A stretch of 64,000 bases of DNA, taken from the NCBI GenBank assembly GCA_964021645.1, contig CAXIAD010000001.1:44470-108469 (forward strand), written 5' to 3'. Numbering within the stretch: position 1 is the stretch's first letter; every line of letters starts with the position of its first letter. A model generated the notes under the pieces. It worked only from the letters and a program-made list of their open reading frames with translations. It did not search any database and was not told the DNA's origin. Below are positions 53,891 through 61,352 of the stretch, in pieces. The translations under genes and the position numbers were made by a program. The DNA is from CANLDA01 sp964021645 (GTDB lineage Bacteria; Pseudomonadota; Alphaproteobacteria; Rhodobacterales; Rhodobacteraceae).

Positions 53891-54621
53891 TCAAACAACT
53901 CTCTTAGTCTGGTCATTGCTGCACTAATTCGTGCCTCATCCGGGCCGCGAATGACAATGTTGGCACCATATATCCCGTCTTTTTGAAACGGATAGGAACC
54001 GATAGATAGGTCGGCGAATGCATCAGCAAGTTGGCACAGAGGCCCCGCAATGTCACCTTCGCCCAGTAATATCGGCATGCTTTGCGATTTAATTGGCTCG
54101 CCCCCGGTCAATCCCGGCAAAACACTGGCCACCATCGCTTGAAACACACTAGGTACGCCTGCCATCACATGCACGTTGCGCACAATAAATCCCGGCGCAA
54201 CTGAAACCGGATTATCAATCAACAGCGCCCCTTCTGGTATGCGCGCCATACGCAGTCGTGCCTCGTTCAATTCAGTTCCAGATTTCTCGTAGTGTGCGGC
54301 CAACAACGCGCGCGCATCCGCCCGAACATCAATCTGCAAATCAAAGGCAGCGGCAATACAATCTGCGGTAATGTCATCATGCGTTGGACCAATACCGCCG
54401 GATGTAAACACGGTGTCATATTGTAGCGACAAGGCACGAACCCCCGCAACAATCGCACCAGCGTCGTCGCTGACGACCCGTACCTCTTTCAGCTCAATCC
54501 CATGTTGCGTCAGCTCTCCAGCAAGAAAATGCGTGTTCGCATCGCGCGTGCGTCCTGACAAAATTTCATCACCGATCACAAGCATTGCAGCTGTTGGTAG
54601 TGCGGCAGATGGCATGGACAT
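53887..54621 (-). CDS. CinA-N/MoCF-domain protein (competence/damage-like or molybdopterin-binding)
   Basis: This 244-residue protein has a MoaB/CinA N-type fold: VIGDEILSGRTRDANTHF, FTSGGIGPTHDD and VAPGFIVRNVHVMAGVPS in the expected order. The first two are the nucleotide-pterin-binding loops. It lacks the C-terminal CinA deamidase part, which is common for stand-alone alphaproteobacterial members. It is the first gene of a four-gene minus-strand run with GNAT, the CMD protein and ompA, and is divergent from sfsA. Confidence 0.88.
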   Translation of the reverse strand: MSMPSAALPTAAMLVIGDEILSGRTRDANTHFLAGELTQHGIELKEVRVVSDDAGAIVAGVRALSLQYDTVFTSGGIGPTHDDITADCIAAAFDLQIDVRADARALLAAHYEKSGTELNEARLRMARIPEGALLIDNPVSVAPGFIVRNVHVMAGVPSVFQAMVASVLPGLTGGEPIKSQSMPILLGEGDIAGPLCQLADAFADLSIGSYPFQKDGIYGANIVIRGPDEARISAAMTRLRELFE

Positions 54622-54668
54622 ATGGCTTCTCCTTGTCAGAACAATATCTGAGGTATAGGCGCAGTAAC

Positions 54669-55373
54669 ATGCGCTTTCAAACCCCTCTCATACCCGCCGT
54701 CCTGCTCCGTCGCCATAAACGTTTTCTGGCGGATGCCCGTCTAATGGATGGACGGGAGGTCACAGTGCATTGCCCGAATCCGGGTTCAATGCTGGGCATG
54801 GCCACTCCTGATAGCAGGATTTGGCTGGAACCCAATGACGACCCCAAGAAAAAGCTGAAATTCGGCTGGCGTCTTCTTGAGGCACCAAACGGCGCGTTTG
54901 TTGGTGTGGATACATCACTGCCTAACCGGATTGTGCGACAGGCTCTTACGAATGGTGAAATTTCAGAATTAGCAGATTACGCAACCATTCGCCCCGAGGT
55001 GAAATACGGAAATGGCAGCAGGGTTGATTTTCTGCTGTCGGACAATGGAAAACCTGATCTGTATCTTGAGGTCAAAAGCGTCACATTATCACGCCGGTCT
55101 GGCCATGCCGAGTTTCCTGACAGTGTTACCTCTCGGGGCGCAAAACACCTGCAAGAACTGACTGCTATGGTCGATCAAGGTCATCGTGCCATGCTGTTTT
55201 ATCTTGTGCAACGCACTGATGCGAGGGCCGTTTCTGTCGCCTCCGACATCGACCCCACCTATGCGCATCTGTTCAACCAAGCGATGCAGGCTGGCGTCGA
55301 AGTCCTGTGTTACGCTTGCGATATCTCACCAGATCACGTGACGCTCGCTCAAAGATTACCATTTGAGCCTTAA
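54669..55373 (+). CDS. sfsA: SfsA family DNA-binding protein / nuclease-like
   Basis: This 234-residue protein matches SfsA throughout: RFLADARLMDGREVTVHCPNPGSM at the N-terminus, FVGVDTSLPNR, then the PD-(D/E)XK-like core SRVDFLLSD and LYLEVKSVTLS, and FPDSVTSRGAKHLQEL near the end. E. coli SfsA was named for sugar fermentation stimulation; the fold suggests nucleic acid binding. ATG 54669 fits the family length. Longer frames overlap the divergent CinA-like gene and are not needed. Confidence 0.94.
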   Translation: MRFQTPLIPAVLLRRHKRFLADARLMDGREVTVHCPNPGSMLGMATPDSRIWLEPNDDPKKKLKFGWRLLEAPNGAFVGVDTSLPNRIVRQALTNGEISELADYATIRPEVKYGNGSRVDFLLSDNGKPDLYLEVKSVTLSRRSGHAEFPDSVTSRGAKHLQELTAMVDQGHRAMLFYLVQRTDARAVSVASDIDPTYAHLFNQAMQAGVEVLCYACDISPDHVTLAQRLPFEP

Positions 55374-55444
55374 GCACCTCCCCCTCTGGCTCTTTTGTTC
55401 AAAGCCCCCTAAATAAGGTCGCGTATACAACATCGGAGCAGGAC

Positions 55445-56248
55445 ATGAGTTCCAAGGGCGGCCAAACCAAAGACGGTATTAGACTGTATCAAGACAGCGA
55501 TTTTGCAGGAATGCATGCTGCAGGTGCCTTAGCGTCCAGCATTCTCGATAGGATTGCTGAACATGTTTTTCCGGGTCAAACAACCGGCGAATTGGATCGC
55601 ATGATCGAAGACATGGTCAACGCTGCCGGGGCAAAATCAGCAACCATCGGGTACAAAGGTTATAAACACGCCAGCTGTATTTCCGTAAATCATGTCGTAT
55701 GTCACGGCATTCCCGGGGACAAAAAACTAAAAGACGGCGATATCCTAAACATCGACGTTACTGTGATCGTCGACGGTTGGTTTGGTGACACGTCTCGGAT
55801 GTATGTCGCAGGCAAACTTAGCCGCCGATCAGAGCGTTTGATTCAAGTAACACATGACGCATTGATGGTGGGCATAGAGGCTGTGAAGCCCGGCAACACC
55901 TTTGGTGACATTGGCCACGCCATCCAAACATTTGTCGAAGGCAACCGCATGAGTGTGGTGCGAGATTTCTGCGGCCATGGCTTGGGGCGCGTATTTCACT
56001 CCCCACCCAATGTTCTGCATTATGGCCGTGCAGGTTCGGGTCCCGTGCTAGAGGAAGGTATGTTTTTTACAATCGAACCAATGGTGAATCTCGGGCGTCC
56101 GGAAACCAAAGTATTGGCAGATGAATGGACAGCCGTAACCCGCGACAAATCCCTGTCGGCGCAATTTGAACATTCCATCGGTGTTACCGCAACTGGCGCG
56201 GATGTTTTCACCCTATCTGCTGACGGAAAATTCCACCCCACCTATTGA
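55445..56248 (+). CDS. map: Type I methionine aminopeptidase
   Basis: This 267-residue enzyme removes the initiator methionine from new proteins. Metal ligands are all visible: D104 and D115 in NIDVTVIVDGWFGD, the His in FCGHGLG, Glu in FTIEPMV and the final Glu in FEHSIGVT. SVNHVVCHGIP is the usual substrate-cleft motif. The length is normal and the start is ATG 55445 with a GGAG-like purine run ahead. It is a housekeeping gene with no operon partner besides sfsA upstream. Confidence 0.95.
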   Translation: MSSKGGQTKDGIRLYQDSDFAGMHAAGALASSILDRIAEHVFPGQTTGELDRMIEDMVNAAGAKSATIGYKGYKHASCISVNHVVCHGIPGDKKLKDGDILNIDVTVIVDGWFGDTSRMYVAGKLSRRSERLIQVTHDALMVGIEAVKPGNTFGDIGHAIQTFVEGNRMSVVRDFCGHGLGRVFHSPPNVLHYGRAGSGPVLEEGMFFTIEPMVNLGRPETKVLADEWTAVTRDKSLSAQFEHSIGVTATGADVFTLSADGKFHPTY

Positions 56249-56296
56249 GCAAGCGTTTGCAGATACAAAGCAACGCCTGTGAGGCAAAAATACGAA

Positions 56297-56327
56297 CGAA
56301 CCCAACAAAGATTATCTGTTGGGTTCG
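56297..56327 (-). terminator. Intrinsic terminator-like hairpin between map and catalase-like gene
   Basis: CGAACCCAAC and GTTGGGTTCG form a 10-bp perfect stem with an 11-base loop. On the minus strand it is followed within a few bases by a TATTTTT run, so it ends the peroxidase transcript. It may also serve map in the other direction. Confidence 0.7.
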
Positions 56328-56349
56328 CATGGTGGCGGTACGGCTTAAA

Positions 56350-57246
56350 CTATTGCGAACGCCGCCCAAATGAGACGGAATAGGCGGGGCCGCGCAGCGA
56401 GAACACGTCATCCTGCGGGGCCGCAATCCCGATTGGAAATTGAGTTGGATCATAAACACGTATCTGCCCCGGTTCGGTCGCATCACAGGCGCTAATTTCA
56501 ACTGTGCCTAGCTCAATCTCGACATGCTCACCGTTCCATGGTGTCGTTGGATCGGCTAATTCATCATCAGGGTTTGCAACGATCACCTTCAGCGTCCAGC
56601 GAGCGGGCTCTTGAGCAAGCCGCTCTCTGAGGCCTGCAAACAGAAAGTCGTGGTCAAAACTCTCCATTTCCTCAGCAGATAGACCTATCCGACCATCCTC
56701 CGGCTCCAAGGAAACGCGGCCTGACACCATTTCTCCATCAACCGAAACTCCATAAGCATGGCATGAATGATACCGCTCAGCCGAATAGCAAACACAAGGG
56801 GGCGTCGATTTCAGATAGGCCTGATGCGGCACTGTATTCGGGTTCGCCGCATTGAATGCCTGTACCTTTTCCGGGTTCGGCCCACCTGTATCGGGATCTG
56901 CTACACGCGCTGCCAAAAACGCCCTAAACTGCTCTGCAGAATTAGCGAAAAAGACAGGGGCGGAAATCATCGACAACGTCCAGGCGTCCTTTCCTTCACC
57001 GATAGTTAGACCAATCCCGCGCACAGAGGGGCTTTTGTCGCTCATGTTCGGCTTGCCGCCTCCAACAGAAAACCGCCCCGTGATGGGCTGTTCAGTGTCT
57101 AACATAGGAACACCTACTAAACGGGCCGCATCACTCGGCAAAAAGCGCCCGGTTACCGCAAGCCCTTTGGCATGTGAGGCCCGAAACCCTTTGTGGCGTC
57201 CAAACGTACCGTTCAATGCATCGACCAAATCAACTGCCTGCGTCAT
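56350..57246 (-). CDS. Catalase-related peroxidase (small heme catalase family)
   Basis: This 298-residue protein belongs to the short catalase-like group that lacks the C-terminal flavodoxin domain of full catalases. Visible features are FRASHAKGLAVTGRF with the distal heme His (H25), the FFANSAEQFRAFLAAR segment, and a VYDPTQFPIGI to AYSVSFGRR end. These proteins act as heme peroxidases on hydrogen peroxide and organic hydroperoxides. There is no signal peptide, so it is cytoplasmic unless exported otherwise. It is divergent from a MarR/OhrR-like gene with operator-like repeats between them, so it is probably peroxide-regulated. Confidence 0.88.
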   Translation of the reverse strand: MTQAVDLVDALNGTFGRHKGFRASHAKGLAVTGRFLPSDAARLVGVPMLDTEQPITGRFSVGGGKPNMSDKSPSVRGIGLTIGEGKDAWTLSMISAPVFFANSAEQFRAFLAARVADPDTGGPNPEKVQAFNAANPNTVPHQAYLKSTPPCVCYSAERYHSCHAYGVSVDGEMVSGRVSLEPEDGRIGLSAEEMESFDHDFLFAGLRERLAQEPARWTLKVIVANPDDELADPTTPWNGEHVEIELGTVEISACDATEPGQIRVYDPTQFPIGIAAPQDDVFSLRGPAYSVSFGRRSQ

Positions 57247-57292
57247 GGTTTCTCTTCCTCGAAAAAATCAAAATCTTGATGGATAATAGAGC

Positions 57293-57316
57293 TACACGAT
57301 ATTATCGTACACGATA
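57293..57316. promoter_or_regulatory. Overlapping palindromes, putative MarR operator site 1
   Basis: TACACGATA occurs twice (57293-57301, 57308-57316), and the intervening TATCGT makes two overlapping dyads: ACGAT-AT-TATCGT (57296-57308) and TATCGT-AC-ACGATA (57303-57316). It lies between the divergent peroxidase and MarR genes, where a repressor would control both. A second, closely matching site follows at 57352. Confidence 0.7.
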
Positions 57317-57351
57317 CATAATTGACATCATGCACATCAGTCAATAATAAA

Positions 57352-57365
57352 TGTCGTGTGCGATA
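57352..57365. promoter_or_regulatory. Putative MarR operator site 2
   Basis: Read on the minus strand this is TATCGCACACGACA, matching 12 of 14 positions of TATCGTACACGATA in site 1. It lies 25 bases before the preferred MarR start, so autoregulation is likely. The repeat of a sequence-specific dyad supports a real operator. Confidence 0.6.
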
Positions 57366-57390
57366 CTGCGCCACAAAAGGACGCTTTGCT

Positions 57391-57828
57391 TTGTCTAACT
57401 TGCCCAAAAACGCCCGCGATATGTTCTGCTTTGCGATATATGGGGCTACTCATGCGATAAATCGAGCATATGCGCCGTTGCTTAAACCTTTGGGCATAAC
57501 CTATCCCCAGTACATCACATTGACGCTTTTGTGGGAAACGGATGGCCAGAACGTCGGTACACTTGCAAAGTCGTTGGGAATGGAAACCAGCACCCTTACC
57601 CCATTGTTAAAACGGCTTGAGGCCATCGGGTTGGTAGAGCGACGCCGCGGCGAAAAAGATGAACGCCAAGTGTTTGCGCACCTCAGCTCCAAGGGGCGCA
57701 GCCTGCAAAAAGAAGCAAAGGACATCACTGCCTGTATGGTCCAGCAAACTGGCCTGGATCTGCCGCAGCTTGATCAATTGGTCGCGCATGTTTCACAGCT
57801 TCGTAAAAACTTGGAAAACAATCGCTAA
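57391..57828 (+). CDS. MarR family regulator, OhrR-like
   Basis: This 145-residue winged-helix regulator has MFCFAIYGATHAINRAYAPLL at the start, with the Cys (C13) in the position of the peroxide-sensing Cys of OhrR. YPQYITLTLLWETDGQNV follows, then SLGMETSTLTPLLKRLE as the recognition helix and RRRGEKDERQV as the wing. OhrR proteins are released from DNA when this Cys is oxidised by organic hydroperoxide. TTG 57391 is preferred: AAAGGA is 9 bases ahead and the length fits the family. A longer frame from TTG 57322 would run through operator site 2. The divergent catalase-like peroxidase is the obvious target (inference). Confidence 0.88.
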   Translation: MSNLPKNARDMFCFAIYGATHAINRAYAPLLKPLGITYPQYITLTLLWETDGQNVGTLAKSLGMETSTLTPLLKRLEAIGLVERRRGEKDERQVFAHLSSKGRSLQKEAKDITACMVQQTGLDLPQLDQLVAHVSQLRKNLENNR

Positions 57829-57899
57829 GCCGTAAATGTTCAATGCCTGCCATCAACACATTCCACACCTACACCATCTAGGTGAAATCTGTATCCCGG

Positions 57900-57919
57900 A
57901 TCCCTGCCCATCTAGGGAT
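57900..57919. promoter_or_regulatory. Inverted repeat upstream of pncB
   Basis: ATCCCT and AGGGAT are separated by 8 bases, ending 60 bases before the pncB start. A second dyad, CACC-ATCTA-GGTG, lies just upstream (57872-57884). Position suggests an operator for NAD-salvage control, but no regulator is recognised. Confidence 0.35.
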
Positions 57920-57979
57920 ATCCCTTGCGTCCCATGACATCAGTCGGCAATGTTCGCATCATCTAACCCGGAGAACCCA

Positions 57980-59272
57980 ATGGTCGATCTTGCTGCCCGC
58001 GTCTGGAATCACAAGTGGAAAATAGATCCGATCGTGCGTTCGTTGATCGACACGGATTTCTATAAGCTATTGATGTGCCAATCAGTTTTCCGTAACAAAT
58101 CCGACACCAAAGTCACGTTTTCACTGATCAACCGTAGCAGTCACATCCCCCTTGCTGAGTTGATCGACGAGGCCGAGTTGCGCGAGCAATTAGACCATGT
58201 TCGCACGCTTTCACTTTCGCGCGGCGAAAGCACCTGGCTACGAGGCAACACTTTCTATGGCAAACGTCAGGTATTTACCCCCGCATTTATGGAATGGTTC
58301 GAAACCCTCCGCCTGCCGCCCTATCATTTGGAACGGGTGAACGATCAATACGAGCTCACCTTCGAAGGAACGTGGCCCGAGGTCATGATGTGGGAAATTC
58401 CCGCCCTTGCAATATTGATGGAATTGCGTGGTCGCGCCGTGCTCAACACAATGAAGAAATTTGAACTTCAGGTGCTATATGCGCGCGCAATGACCAAACT
58501 CTGGGAAAAAATTGATACTCTGCGTCAAATTCCAGATCTACAAATTGCAGATTTTGGTACCCGACGCAGGCACTCTTATCTGTGGCAGGATTGGGCCGTG
58601 CAGGCGATGATGGAAGGGCTTGGAGATAAATTCGGCGGAACCTCCCACTGCCGCATCGCAATGCAACGCGACATCGAAGCGATTGGCACCAATGCCCATG
58701 AATTACCTATGATTTACGCCGCGCTTGCGACTGATGACGACTCTCTCGCACAGGCCCCATATGATGTGCTTAGGGATTGGCAAGACGAGCATGATGGGAA
58801 CCTGCGTATAATATTGCCCGACACATATGGCACGCAAGGTTTTCTTGAAGCCGCCCCGGATTGGTTGCCGGGTTGGACAGGCATGCGCATTGATAGCGGC
58901 GATCCAGCTACAGGTGCTGAACTCGCGATCAAATGGTGGATAGATCGAGGCGAAGACCCATTAGACAAGCGCATCATCTTTTCCGACGGTTTGGACGCTC
59001 CCAAAATCGCAGAGCTGCAAGCGCAGTTCGGACATCGGGTGAGGGTATCGTTTGGCTGGGGAACTCTTCTCACCAACGATTTTCGCAACCTCGTTGACGA
59101 TGATCTGCTGGCCCCTTTCTCACTCGTCTGCAAGGCGATTTCGGCAAACGGTAACCCAACGGTCAAGCTTTCGGACAACCCAAACAAGGCGATGGGCCCC
59201 GCAGATCAGATAGAGCGCTACAAAAGGGTTTTTGGTGTTGGAGAGCAGGACCGACAAGAGGTCATCGTCTGA
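57980..59272 (+). CDS. pncB: Nicotinate phosphoribosyltransferase
   Basis: This 430-residue enzyme makes nicotinate mononucleotide from nicotinate and PRPP with ATP, the step after pncA in NAD salvage. Recognisable pieces are SLIDTDFYKLLMCQ at the start, VTFSLINRS, IADFGTRRRHSY (phosphoribosyl site), GTSHCRIA, then IILPDTYGT, MRIDSGDP and FSDGLD in the expected order. GGAG six bases before ATG 57980 decides the start over the in-frame upstream ATG 57950. A normal-length housekeeping gene, preceded by dyad repeats. Confidence 0.95.
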   Translation: MVDLAARVWNHKWKIDPIVRSLIDTDFYKLLMCQSVFRNKSDTKVTFSLINRSSHIPLAELIDEAELREQLDHVRTLSLSRGESTWLRGNTFYGKRQVFTPAFMEWFETLRLPPYHLERVNDQYELTFEGTWPEVMMWEIPALAILMELRGRAVLNTMKKFELQVLYARAMTKLWEKIDTLRQIPDLQIADFGTRRRHSYLWQDWAVQAMMEGLGDKFGGTSHCRIAMQRDIEAIGTNAHELPMIYAALATDDDSLAQAPYDVLRDWQDEHDGNLRIILPDTYGTQGFLEAAPDWLPGWTGMRIDSGDPATGAELAIKWWIDRGEDPLDKRIIFSDGLDAPKIAELQAQFGHRVRVSFGWGTLLTNDFRNLVDDDLLAPFSLVCKAISANGNPTVKLSDNPNKAMGPADQIERYKRVFGVGEQDRQEVIV

Positions 59273-59315
59273 CCCCCCCCCTTTTCTTGACGAGGTGTTC
59301 AGACACAATATCTCT

Positions 59316-61352
59316 CTATTCCAACCAGACGCTCACACGATCTGATCGCCCCTGAGCGTCAATAACCGTGAATGTAGAGGCCCCACGCTCTGCAAATGGC
59401 AACGACACCTCTCGGCTTCGTACATCTGTGGCCAAGGGTATTCCGTTCACTAGGATCGCAAACGGAAAATCACCGCTGTCAAATTTCAGAGTAATCATAC
59501 CCTGCATCTCCGCCAATCGTGCGCCATCTGGAGGAAACGAAACCTTAGGGGACTTCGCATCCAAAACTTTGCCATTTCGTGTTTTAAAGCGTTGTAAAGG
59601 GGCGGGCAGCATACCGCCACTAACCATCAATGTTTCGGCAGGCGGCGGGTTCAAAGGGGTCAATTCTGGCTTCACCCTCTGAAACGCCTCAAACAGCACT
59701 GGCGCGGCAAGCCCTCCACCAAAAGCACCGGGAACAGGTGTTCCATCTGGCCGCCCCATCCAAACGCCGATAACATGTTCGCCATCATATCCAATCGCCC
59801 ATGCATCGCGGTGGCCGTAGCTTGTTCCAGTTTTATAGGCGAGCTGGCTTTGCGTCCCGCCAAGAGGACGTGGCAAAGTTCGAAGGATTTGCCCCACCTG
59901 CCAGGCGGCAGATCTATTCATTAACGTCTGACCACTGGCTTTTTCTTCGCCCTTTCGCCAGCCCAAAGCAACCGCCTGCCCGCCTCTTGCATGGCTCCCA
60001 TACAATTGCACAAGCTCCTCAAGGGTCATGCCGACCCCGCCCAGCGCGACAGCCAATCCAGCTTGCCCTGCTGGCAATACTGGTTTTGCCCCCGACGCGC
60101 GCAAAGACGCCATCAGCTTTGCTGGTCCCAAGGCATCCGTCAGCAAAACCGCAGGGATATTCAACGAAAGGCGCAAGGCTTCCGACACCTTCAACTCGCC
60201 GCGAAATTGCCCATCAAAATTCTGCGGCGCATAGGAGCCAAAGCGCGTAGGTTGGTCGCGGATCAAGGTCTCGGGGTGCGCTAACCCCTGATCAAACGCG
60301 AGGCCGTATATTAACGGCTTAAGCGTCGATCCAGGCGATCGCACCGCCCTTGTCATATCCACAAATCCCTGCCTACCATCGTCATTTCCGTATCCAGCGG
60401 ACCCAACAGATGCCAGCATTTCACCATTAGAATGATTCATCACCACGACCGCAATTGACAGCTTTTCGCCGTATTCTTCGACGGCAGTTCTCGCCAGTAT
60501 TTCCAGGCTTTTCTGAAGCTCTGCATCAACAGTCAGCTGATGAATGGCCCTCTCGGGCACTTCCCGCCTTGCGCGGTCAGCTAAATGCGGTGCCAATCGC
60601 GCAAACCGTTGTTTCTGGTTTGGAATCGCTTCAGCAATGGCGACTCTCGCGGTGTCAGTATCAAGAAACCCATCATCTGCAAGCCGAGAAACCACACGTT
60701 CCCGCGCGCCCAAAGCGCGATCCACAAACCGGTCTGGTCGCCGGGTTTCCGGGCTTTGGGGTATCGCAATCATCAACGCCGCCTCCGCCGGAGTGAGGCG
60801 GGCAGGCTCTTTTCCAAAATAGGCCAGCGTCGCGGCGCGAACCCCTTCGAGGTTTCCACCAAATGGGGCGTGGATAAGATACATATTGAGAATATCGGTT
60901 TTCGAATATCTCCGCTCTAACGCAAGCGCCACACGCATCTGACGTAACTTCCCCCCCACATGTCCCGTACTGCCATTCTCAAGCAATCGGGCAACTTGCA
61001 TGGTTAACGTCGATCCGCCGGAAATCACCCGCCCGTTCCAAATCGCCTGTGATGCGGCCCGAACCATAGCCAATGCATCAACACCGCCATGCGAATAAAA
61101 ACGCCTATCCTCATAGGCGATCAGCATGTGCAAATATCGCGCATCAACCTGACTTGTGCTCACGCCAAGGCGCCACAACCCATCCTCAACAGGAAACACC
61201 CGCAACATCTGATTGTTCCGGTCACGCACCTCAACCGACGTTTCCGCAAGCACCGACGGCAGCACGGTATCGCCGATTAAATGATCAAACTGATCGCGCC
61301 CCACCGCTCCGAGATAAAGGACAATAAACAGGCCGCCCAAAACGCGTATCAT
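59316..61352 (-). CDS. pbpC: Penicillin-binding protein 1C
   Basis: This 678-residue bifunctional peptidoglycan enzyme has an N-terminal membrane anchor (about 5-18), a GT51 glycosyltransferase domain with E81 in YEDRRFYSH and GGSTLTMQ, then a transpeptidase domain with SxxK at S342-T-L-K345, SLN (396-398) and KTG (507-509). The C-terminal ~90 residues are the BiPBP_C domain seen in PbpC. It lies directly downstream of an alpha-2-macroglobulin gene with an ATGA overlap (61349-61352), the classical yfhM-pbpC pair. Confidence 0.95.
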   Translation of the reverse strand: MIRVLGGLFIVLYLGAVGRDQFDHLIGDTVLPSVLAETSVEVRDRNNQMLRVFPVEDGLWRLGVSTSQVDARYLHMLIAYEDRRFYSHGGVDALAMVRAASQAIWNGRVISGGSTLTMQVARLLENGSTGHVGGKLRQMRVALALERRYSKTDILNMYLIHAPFGGNLEGVRAATLAYFGKEPARLTPAEAALMIAIPQSPETRRPDRFVDRALGARERVVSRLADDGFLDTDTARVAIAEAIPNQKQRFARLAPHLADRARREVPERAIHQLTVDAELQKSLEILARTAVEEYGEKLSIAVVVMNHSNGEMLASVGSAGYGNDDGRQGFVDMTRAVRSPGSTLKPLIYGLAFDQGLAHPETLIRDQPTRFGSYAPQNFDGQFRGELKVSEALRLSLNIPAVLLTDALGPAKLMASLRASGAKPVLPAGQAGLAVALGGVGMTLEELVQLYGSHARGGQAVALGWRKGEEKASGQTLMNRSAAWQVGQILRTLPRPLGGTQSQLAYKTGTSYGHRDAWAIGYDGEHVIGVWMGRPDGTPVPGAFGGGLAAPVLFEAFQRVKPELTPLNPPPAETLMVSGGMLPAPLQRFKTRNGKVLDAKSPKVSFPPDGARLAEMQGMITLKFDSGDFPFAILVNGIPLATDVRSREVSLPFAERGASTFTVIDAQGRSDRVSVWLE

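Noticed and set aside
59273..59281. Run of nine C after pncB
   Set aside because: It lies between convergent genes and affects no reading frame; at most a sequencing-sensitive spot.
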